A stretch of DNA of 64,000 bases from Euglena gracilis (taxonomy: Eukaryota > Euglenida > Euglenophyceae > Euglenales). The notes under the pieces are model-generated. The model was not told the origin of the DNA. It saw only the letters and a program-made list of their open reading frames with translations, and made no database searches. The stretch covers positions 31,841,437 through 31,905,436 of the forward strand of contig CP154956.1 in assembly GCA_039621445.1 (NCBI GenBank), read 5' to 3'. Shown in pieces: positions 55,752 through 64,000 of this stretch. Made by a program: the position numbers and the translations under genes. How positions within the stretch are numbered: position 1 is the first letter of the stretch; every line of letters starts with the position of its first letter.

Positions 55752-56529
55752 TATACCCCGGGGGTCTAGCAAGCAGCTCGTTTCCAGCCTGCAGCCTTTT
55801 TGCCAGCCGGAAGCTTGAACCCCCCCAGGGGGGTCCTTAATAAATCCCCTGGTTGCATTATTTTTGGATCCATTCTTTTTTGTGGCAACACAACCCCCAA
55901 TAATAATTTACGAGGTAAAAAAAAAAATGACCCAAAAGGCATTTCACTCCCCGGGCCCATTCCTGTATATTTTTGGGCAATTTATACAATGCATACCTTT
56001 TTTTTGTTCTTGGTTTCCCTAATATCTTTTGTGATTTCACCTTTTCGTTTTCTTTGGCTCATTCTATGGAAACATTTTGGACAGTCAAAGCTGGTCCTTC
56101 GGAGAATGTTTTTTTTGTCATATTGTGGGGGCATGTGAGGGAAATTATTCAAGGTCTTGCCTGGGCAATCACCTACAATGAAATTATCTACATTGCCAAA
56201 ATGGCCTTAAATGGCCCGTTGTTGCCCCAAAAAAGAATATTAACCTGAATTGTTCACCCCAATTGTAGATATTCACGTTCCTGAACTTTCTTTTGGATGC
56301 CCTGAATGGCTTTAAACTGCCAAAACACTTTACGCCATCTCTCTCTGACCGGGAGGAATATAACGTGGAGAAAAACCCGCTGGGAAAATGTTGGATGAAA
56401 TACATTGAATTGAAGGGCAAAATCCTGGATGCAACGCCTCCAAAACTGCTTTTTTGAGGATCCAACAGAACGGGTCGCTTTCGCCTTCGGTGCCCAAACT
56501 GCGTCATAAGATATACAATTTTTTGATAA

Positions 56530-57180
56530 TTAATTTGGAACCCCACAGTGCCCCCAGAACCCCACAGTTCCTCCACCCCCCCCCAACCCCCCATACCCCC
56601 CCATCCCCCCCACACCCTCCCTCCCCACTGTCACCCCACACATACATCCCACACCCCCCACTTTGAAAGTTGAAAGTGTCGAAGGAACATAACGATGCAT
56701 TCAGTAACCTTGTTAGAGATATTTTGTTAGAGATATATATGTATATTTAGAGATATTTTGTCAAAAGAAGCACACAAAAATTCATGGAGCTTGAAAACTC
56801 AACAAATGAAATTATTTCAGTTCTACCAAAAAGAAGGGGCAATGGGCAATTGCCATTCGACCCAGGCCTTGTTTCCCCTCATTAGGAGGGATTTTTTTCT
56901 ACCCAGCCCAAATTTTTCAACCTCTGAGCTGGACCCAGATCCCAGCCCCAGAAATCCAGTTCTAATGGCACATATGGCACGAACTAGAGTTCCCACACTG
57001 AAGTGTGGGGTACTGTGGGGCGGGTGGGGGGGTGTGAGGGCTGTGGGGGGTGAAGGTTGCGGGGGGTGAGGGGTGTGGAGAGGTGAGGGGTGTGCGGGAT
57101 ATGTGTGGGGTGACAGTGGGGACGTGCGTGGGGGGTATGTGTGGGGTGGGGGGTGTTCGGAAATTGCTGGAAACCCATGT
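56530..57180. repeat. C-rich/G-rich inverted repeat
   Basis: The C-rich arm (56543-56660, CCCCACACATACATCCCACA) pairs with the G-rich arm (56999-57160, GGGGTGACAGTGGGGACGTG and neighbours) across about 340 bp. The G-rich strand has many runs able to form G-quadruplexes. Confidence 0.7.
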
Positions 57181-57234
57181 TTGCAATATAACACATTTGC
57201 ATCATCAGGGGGGGGGGAATGCGCTGGACGGCCC

Positions 57235-57825
57235 TCGGAAAAAATGCGCAAAAATGCGCAAAAAAATGCGCAAAGAATGCGCTGAGTTTGTGATATTCCT
57301 AAGGGAAAAGGACTTAGAAAAATTTCCAACAATAAACCTAAAATTAAACCAAAATCTCCAAAAAGAGCTGAAATGAAGGCATTTTGGCCAAAAAATGCAT
57401 GACCAAGGCGTCACTCTCCGTTCACCATAACCAACAATGTCAGCCATGGTGCCCCTTACTTGTGACCAGGGGAGTGGGATTCCCGCCTTGGTTACGTGTC
57501 AATGTGGGGTCTCTGAAACCCCTAGTGTCGTCATTGGATGAGTACCCACACCTCATCACCCAAGGGTTTTCTCTTGAGGCGGGTCCCTTGGGTGGAAAAA
57601 AAATGCGAAAAATGGGTTCGTTGGTTACAGAAATGGGTCAGTTGAACGTGGACAAAATTTGGTGAGCATGTAATTTGGGTGGAAAATGTGCAAAAATGGA
57701 AAAATGTGCAAAATTGGGCAAAAAATGCGCAAAAATTGGAAAATGTGCAAAAATGGGGGGAAATGTGCAAAAAATGCGCAAAATTGAGAAAAATGCGCAA
57801 AAAATGCGGAAAAATTCGCAGCGCA
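57235..57825. repeat. AAAATGTGCAAAAATGG / AAAATGCGCAAAA arrays
   Basis: Loose tandem units of 11-17 bp at 57235-57290 and 57660-57825. The intervening sequence has no recognised gene. Confidence 0.75.
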
Positions 57826-58429
57826 ATACCCCCCCCCCCTGCGTCATGTACAACATCAACAAAATTAGACTGGAAAAAATCAAAAAAACTTGCGCGCACA
57901 AGGACATTTGAGATTTGCCTTTCACAGAAAAGGATGATGTTATTTTTGTTTTGGGAGGCCAAAGGCCAAGTAAGTCAAAAAATGACGCCAAAAAGGTTGC
58001 CCGCAAAAGTTGCCCACAATAGTTGCCAAAAATTGACGTTCGATGACGTCGAGGTGTGGTACTTGCAATTTTTACAATTGTGAATTGTGTAAAAGTTTGA
58101 ATCCCTTCCTCTTGGTGAAAGTTGCCCGAAATGCCTGAAATGGCAAGGCTTTGGGATTGATTACAGTTATTTGGTCCTGTGAAGGGAGAGAAACATGTGT
58201 CCCTAAATCCTGGGAGAGTGTCATACAGTTCAATAACCCGTTTCCCACCGCATCCTTTATAATCGCCTTTGTGTTGTTTTGGGTTAATTGCATTCGAGTT
58301 GGGAGTTTCTGGGCATTCTAATGACGTATTTCAAGCAAAAGTTTCATTTTTCCAACTTTGCGTGCAGCCAACAACAGCCGTTTTTTTTTGGTGCATTTTT
58401 CCTCCGCTTTTTTTCCACATCATCCTAGG

Positions 58430-58560
58430 TAATTAGCACATAATCATACTAATTACCGCATAATTACCACATAATTGCCACATAATTACATAGTCACCGC
58501 ATAATTGCGGCATAATTGCCACATAATTACCGCATAATTACCTCATAATTACCATAAATA
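58430..58560. repeat. CATAATTACCG/CATAATTGCCA short tandem array
   Basis: About ten units of 10-12 bp; AATTACC and AATTGCC alternate. Confidence 0.85.
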
Positions 58561-59127
58561 CCAAATTTCAAAAATAATCTGCCGCACCCCCCCCTGGCAT
58601 GGGTTGTTGGTCACGTCGCACAGGGCCTCCGCTGGGCTACATGTGGTATGGGGACGCCCCCCATGGCCAGGGTGTGGGGGTCCCTTCTGTTCGACGCAGC
58701 CACGGAAGGGAAGGCCTGGCCCCCCGCGCCTCTCGCGGCCGCCGGTGGGATGCCGCGTTGCTGGTGGGTGTGCTGCGTGACGGCTCATCTTTTTCCTTGG
58801 CGTTATAGCAGTCCCCTGGGGGTCAGGCTTCTTATGAACTCGGAAGACCCCCCCTCGGGGAGGGCAGTGGGTGAGTGGGTCTGGGGCTGCCCCCCCCGGG
58901 GGGGTCCTAGAACTGACTCCAGAACTGCCCCTCTGTCTCCAATCCCAACCGAGCAGCCACATCTGCAAATTTGGTGTATCTGCTGTTCAGGAGAAGTTTT
59001 GCCCATAAAGTCCCCGAAATCACATTTGATATGTTTGGGGAAATGCCCCCCGCATGCCACCGAACCATTGCCCCACCCACCTCTTCAATGGGGCATGGGG
59101 TGGGTGCAACCTGATTTTGGCGTCGCC

Positions 59128-59247
59128 ATGTTGGCCATCCGTATCACAGCGCTGACGGCCCTCCTCTTCTCCTGGCTGTGTCTGGGGCTGCACTGCTTCG
59201 CTTCGGCAGATGACTCCGAACGGTGTGCCCCGTTTGCCCCAGAATGA
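59128..59247 (+). CDS. short open frame with signal-peptide-like start (doubtful)
   Basis: The ATG opens a 39-codon frame: a basic residue, a hydrophobic core (ALTALLFSWLCLGLHCF), then ASADDSERCAPF and a stop. This resembles a signal peptide with an Ala-x-Ala cleavage site. No homologue is recognised, and it lies between transposon copies. Confidence 0.15.
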   Translation: MLAIRITALTALLFSWLCLGLHCFASADDSERCAPFAPE

Positions 59248-59644
59248 CCCCCGCGCCCCGAAGGTCGTCCGGCGTGTGGTGGTTGGCCCACACTTCTCAA
59301 GGAGGCTCAAAAACCCTGCAGCACCCTCCCCGTGCCTAAAACGCAGCCAAGTTCAGACCAGTTGCAACTGGTGTTCGCTGAGCACAGTGGCACTTGCCGT
59401 CGGGGGTTGCAGGGCCTCACCCACCCCTCTTGAACCGATTTTTTAAGGCCATCCGTGCTGCAAAAGAATGGTCCCCCCCCCCCCCCCCCGCATTAGATCG
59501 CCGTTGCTCCACCACTGCCACCACCATTAGCGCCACTCTCATCGCTGTTTCTGCTTAAAAACCCCCCATTTATAAACCCCACGGGGTTTATAGGATCCGG
59601 TTTAGTTGGTCGGCCGAAGGGGGGGGTTATAGGTGGGGGGGGTC

Positions 59645-61947
59645 GCTGAGCTCTTATCCCTTTATGGGTAAGAGCGAAGCTTACCACTGGGGGAAAACCC
59701 CTCCCGAACCCCCCCCCTCCCCCCCCCCTCGGGGCCACCTCGGGAACCGGCGGATTATCACCATGATCCCGGCCCCGTTCCCGAATTTTTTTTTTTCAGT
59801 CACGAGCGACTGGATTCCTAGTTTCCGAATCACCTGGGTTTGACCCCCAACTCCCCGCCAGGCCCGAGGTATTCACGCGCGAAGGGGTCCAAACTGGGTA
59901 GGATTCGCCAACCCCCCCTGGATAAGCCCCCCCCCCTTTGGACGGCCAAAAAATGTCAATTTTCAAAATATCTCCAAAATGAAGCAAAATCAAAGGAAAT
60001 GTCCGGAGACCTAATTTGAAGCCCTTGGAACGCCCCATCTACCGGTATTTTGATTTCCCCGCAACGCCCCGCCTGGCCCGAGATACGGCCGTTTTCGGCG
60101 CAGCTGGCCGTTTTGTACACTTTTCCCTCTGTTCGACTTAGCCGTTTTCGGGGGGTGGGGGGTCAAAAAATCGATGTTTTCAAAATTTCTCGAAAATGAT
60201 GCAAAATCAAAGGAAATGTCCAGAGACCTAAATTGAAGCCCTTGGAACGCTCTATCTACTGTGATTTGGGTTTCATCGCAGCTCACCGCCTAGCCCGAGA
60301 TACGGCCGTTTTTCGGCCAATTTTGGCCATTTTGTGCACGTTTTCCACTGTTCGATTTAGCCATTTTCGGCCAAAAAAATCGAAAAAAATCGAAAAATTT
60401 TTTTTTGCCCAAAACGATGTTTTTTGGCCTCCCGGACCTGGAAAAACTGTTTTTGAGCCGAAAATGAGCGTTTTTCGACCCGCCAGCACCCCGTTCTGGG
60501 CCGCCAACCCATTGACTTCGGGCCAAAACCGGGTCAAAAAAGTCGAAAAAAATCGAAAAAATTTTTTTTGCCCAAAACGATGTTTTTTGGCCTCCCGGAC
60601 CCGGAAAAACTGTTTTTGAGCCGAAAACGAGCGTTTTTCGACCCGCCGGCGCCCCGTTTTGGGCCGCCAACCCATTGACTTCGGGCCAAAACCGGGTCAA
60701 AAAAGTCGAAAAAAATCGAAAAAAATTTTTTTGCCCGAAACGATGTTTTTTGGCCTCCTGGACCCGGAAAAGGGGTTTTCGAGCCGAAAATGGGCGATTT
60801 TCGACCATAATGGCCATCATGGCCCGTGATGGCCATGATGCGCATCATGACCGGTGATGCCAATCATGGGTCATAATGTGCATGATGACCCATGATGACC
60901 ATCATGGGCAATGACGGCCATCATGACCAATGATGGCCATCATGACCAATGATGGCCATCATGACCAATGATGGCCATCATGACCAATGATGGCCATCAT
61001 GACCAACGATGGCCATCATGACCAATGATGGCCATCATGACGACCAACGATGGCCATCATGACCAATGATGGCCATCATGACCCCTGAGGCCCATCATGA
61101 CCAATGATGGCCATCAGGACCAATGATGGCCATCAGGACCAATGATGGCCATCAGGACCAATGATGGCCATCAGGACCAATGATGGCCATCATGACCAAT
61201 GATGGCCATCAGGACCAATGATGGCCATCAGGACCAATGATGGCCATCATGACCAATGATGGCCATCAGGACCCATGATGGCCATCAGGACCCATGATGG
61301 CCATCACGACCAATGATGGCCATCACGACCAATGATGGCCATCATGACCCATGATGGCCATCATGACCCATGATGCCCATCATGACCAATGATGGCCATC
61401 ACGACCAATGATGGCCATCATGGCCCATGATGGCCATCATGGGCCATGATGGCCATCATTGGTCATGATGGCCATCACGGGTCAACCAATGATGGCCATC
61501 ATGGCCCATGATGGCCATCATGACCAATGTCAACCGGGTCAAAAAAGTCGGAAAAAAATGGAAAATTTTTTTTGCCCGAAACGATGTTTTTTGGCCTCCC
61601 GGACCCAGAAAAACTGTTTTTGAGCCGAAAACGAGCGTTTTTCGACCCGCCGGCGCCCCGTTTTGGGCCGCCGACCCATTGACTTTGGGTCAAAACCGGG
61701 TCGAAAAAGTCGAAAAAAATCGAAAAAAAATTTTTTGCCCGAAACGATGTTTTTTGGCCTCCCGGACCCAGAAAAACTGCTTTTGAGCCGAAAACGAGCG
61801 TTTTTCGACCCGCCAGCGCCCTGTTTCTGGCACAAACACATGAATTTCAGTCAAAAGAGCTCCAGGGGGTGTGCCGGTATGTATGGAGGGGTCAATGAAG
61901 GGGTGGGTGCGCGCTTATCAAGAGCTCAGCACTATTCAAAACCTGGT
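59645..61947 (-). mobile_element. family F repeat, reverse copy
   Basis: Reverse-complement counterpart of 54016-55751. Both ends match (GTCGCTGAGCTCTTATCCC at the left, TATTCAAAACCTGGT at the right), as do the 157-bp units (60365-60802 and again 61529-61830) and the GATGGCCATC minisatellite, here 60803-61528. It also has an internal ~225-bp duplication (59940-60120, 60160-60330). Flanks TTATAGGT (59637-59644) and TTGTAGGT (61948-61955) may be an 8-bp target duplication within another repeat family. Confidence 0.7.
60803..61528. repeat. GATGGCCATCATGACCAAT minisatellite
   Basis: About 37 units of 19-20 bp with ATGACCAAT or AGGACCAAT linkers, reverse in orientation to the array at 54742-55232. 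Both lie in copies of the same repeat family. Confidence 0.95.
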
Positions 61948-62514
61948 TTGTAGGTCCCGGAATTGTTGGTGAAAATCCGACCCCCTCAAATTGACCCCAA
62001 ACCTCTGAAATTGGCACTTTTGGCAAGTTTGGTCAAACATGGCATTTTTGATGATGGTCGATCTCAAAAAAAAACTGCCAATAAATCAATTTTTGGGTGG
62101 TTTGCGGCCGAGATAATCGTCCCCAGCGGCTTTCGTTTTTCTTCCCCAGGGGGTTTTTCGGTCCTGGTTTGGTTGGTCGGCCCGAGGGGGGGGGTTATAA
62201 GTGGGGGGGGGGTTATTACATGTTGGTTGTCACCTTTCCAAATAAAAAGCATTTCGCCAACGCGACGCATCGACACCCCCTCCCAGGCAACCGGCAGCGT
62301 TCTTCACTGGAATTTGGACTCTGCCTCAGGTGGGAGTGCTGACGCGTCGCACTCTTGCTCGAGGTGTGGTTGACTTTTCTGAACGCTGTCCGCCTCGTCA
62401 GTGATTGCTGTGCCCCACTCAGCCCAAAAGAATGTGTTCCCCAAGAAGCACCAACAAATTTCTAAACGAGAAAGGAGTACAAATTGTAAATTGCAAACAA
62501 CACACTGAAGCTTG

Positions 62515-63025
62515 TTTTGTTGTTGTTGTTGTTGTTGGTGTTGTTGTTGTTGGTGATGGTGATGGTGGTGGTGGTGGTGGTGGTGGTGGTGGTGGTGGTG
62601 GTGTTGTTTTGTGTTAACCCTAGCCCTGACCCAAACCCCAACCCCTCACCTGTTGCCCAGAAGCCCCAATTCCATGTCTTTGTTCATTTTCATTCGATGA
62701 CACCCGGTGCCCCGACCACTGTGGAGCACAGCGGGAGCAGCAGATGGGTGGGGCGGGCGACCCTTCTCCCCAACGTTGTCACCTATCACTGGTCCCTCCA
62801 GGCCCCAGCTGGCCACCGCAGTCGCACTCCACCGAGCTCTATCGATCTTCGGGTCCCCCGGTGGCTGCCACAAATGGGGCCCCCAGTTCTGGCACCGCCG
62901 CCGCTTCCATGCCCCCGACCAGGTACTTGCAGAGTGGCCGGCGGGAAGGCAATATTATTGTTCCAATAATTTGAGGTGGGGTTGGGTAGCAGGTGCAATC
63001 CGATGAGAAGATTGATGTTTAATTC
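62515..63025. repeat. 485-bp tandem duplication, unit 1
   Basis: A (GTT)n/(GGT)n tract, then TTAACCCTAGCCCTGACCC and about 400 bp of GC-rich sequence, ending GATTGATGTTTAATTC. It is nearly identical to 63030-63510. Confidence 0.95.
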
Positions 63026-63029
63026 GTTG

Positions 63030-63510
63030 GGTTGTGCGGGGGCGGTGGTGGTGGTGGTGGTGGTGGTGGTGGTGGTGGTGGTGGTGTTGTTTTGTGTTAA
63101 CCCTAGCCCTGACCCAAACCCCAACCCCTCACCTGTTGCCCAGAAGCCCCAATTCCATGTCTTTTTTCATTTTTTCATTCGATGACACCCGGTGCCCCGA
63201 CCACTGTGGAGCACAGCGGGGGCAGCAGATGGGTGGGGCGGGCGACCCTTCTCCCCAACGTTGTCACCTATCACTGGTCCCTCCAGGCCCCAGCTGGCCA
63301 CCGCAGTCGCACTCCACCGAGCTCTATCGATCTTCGGGTCCCCCGGTGGCTGCCACAAATGGGGCCCCCAGTTCTGGCACCGCCGCCGCTTCCATGCCCC
63401 CGACCAGGTACTTGCAGAGTGGCCGGCGGGAAGGCAATATTATTGTTCCAATAATTTGAGGTGGGGTTGGGTAGCAGGTGCATTCCGATGAGAAGATTGA
63501 TGTTTAATTC
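63030..63510. repeat. 485-bp tandem duplication, unit 2
   Basis: Second unit, with a shorter (GGT)n tract (63043-63088) and only a few substitutions and small indels relative to unit 1. Confidence 0.95.
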
Positions 63511-63627
63511 CACGCTGAGGAAGGCTCAACAGGTGGTGCTAGTGACCAGGGCGTTGGGGACACGAAGCCTGACATCTGCTGGGGGGCTTCTCTGGCATCA
63601 CCGGGTGCACAACCCATCCCATGCCCT

Positions 63628-63987
63628 CTACCTCCTAACCTTATTCCGAATAAGATGCCTTGGGAGCTTCAGGGGGGCATCTGTGCCGTATTGTATGTGT
63701 TGCTGTGCTATATTTGTGTTGTGCGGGCAGTTTTGCTCATATGGTTTGTACGGGTCGGCTCTGTCAAGCACAACGTTCTCCAACAACAGTTGTTTGATTG
63801 TCGTAAGCGATTCTCGCATTTCGTTGTCCCAACCGACTTTTGTGTTGCCTGGGGCACGATTTTTGAGTTGGCGCGTTAAAGGTACCACGGTTTTTGCGAA
63901 ACCTTTCATCTTTTCCGCTTCCGCTTCGCTTTGCAGCATTTCTGCGGGGCTCTCAACTGTCGTCCACAGCCAGCGCACCGCGACCAC
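63628..63987 (-). mobile_element. Ty3/gypsy-like retrotransposon fragment (RT-RNase H hinge)
   Basis: On the minus strand a 119-codon frame contains FAKTVVPLTRQL, then GWDNEMRESLTTIKQLLL and VVLDRADPYKPYE. This is the usual pattern between the reverse transcriptase and RNase H of Ty3/gypsy polyproteins (a PLT motif, a W-x-x-x-x-x-x-x-F/L-x-x-(I/L)-K segment and a final P-Y-x-x-P-Y/F). The RNase H catalytic DAS motif does not follow in frame, so the copy looks broken. The catalytic YxDD would lie beyond the right edge. Nothing longer can be tested here. Confidence 0.55.
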
Positions 63988-64000
63988 TGAGTGGTGGCAG

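Larger units (their letters stand above)
53662..55851. mobile_element. hAT-type family D element, interrupted by a nested repeat
   Basis: The left end CAGGGGTTTTCTTAAG and following ~330 bp match 2816-3150. The right end CTTAATAAATCCCCTG with ~95 bp before it matches the right part of the same family. Flanks GTTGAATT (53654-53661) and GTTGCATT (55852-55859) agree at 7 of 8 bases, as expected of an old target duplication. Bases 54016-55751 are a separate repeat inserted within it. Confidence 0.75.

Overview
The window is nuclear DNA of an intron-rich eukaryote, most likely a metazoan or close relative. Short GC-rich exons with GT-AG borders lie far apart in introns full of poly-C/poly-G runs, CA/GT microsatellites and small DNA transposons. 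The three recognisable genes (a claudin/PMP22-type four-helix membrane protein, a sideroflexin and a spermine/polyamine-oxidase-type flavoenzyme) suit an animal. Exons that are GC-rich at third positions inside repeat-rich introns recall jawless vertebrates or another early chordate lineage, but the species cannot be fixed from this sequence.

Layout. Bases 1-18067 (copy 1) and about 32665-50141 (copy 2) are two direct, very similar copies of one ~18 kb block, each holding a claudin-like gene followed by a sideroflexin gene on the + strand. Copy 1 stops exactly at a 13-N gap (18068-18080). Copy 2 runs on into single-copy sequence, where the missing last sideroflexin exon (stop at 51497-51499) is found. 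Between the copies (18081-32650) lies a flavin amine oxidase gene on the + strand, with at least eleven recognisable exons from the FAD dinucleotide-binding motif (19.7 kb) to the C-terminal FAD-binding segment (29.9 kb). A CpG-rich stretch at 31.64-32.63 kb could be the promoter and first exon of the claudin-like gene. From 51.5 kb to the end no further gene is recognised. That part holds nested and inverted transposon copies with palindromic GATGGCCATC minisatellites (53.66-62.2 kb), a 485-bp tandem duplication (62.5-63.5 kb) and a fragment of a Ty3/gypsy-like polyprotein on the minus strand at the right edge.

The two copies act as a natural occupied-site/empty-site experiment. At least three insertions are present in one copy and absent from the other with clean target-site duplications: two hAT-type elements with 8-bp duplications and one element with a TA duplication. 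There is also a 270-bp inversion and a 1.8 kb presence/absence segment. The copy boundary at an assembly gap, and the way the damage is complementary (copy 1 sideroflexin lacks its end, copy 2 claudin-like gene lacks helix 4), make uncollapsed allelic haplotypes at least as likely as a true segmental duplication.

Sideroflexin is a mitochondrial inner-membrane serine/amino-acid carrier, and the oxidase would break down polyamines. No operon-like or pathway link between neighbours is implied.
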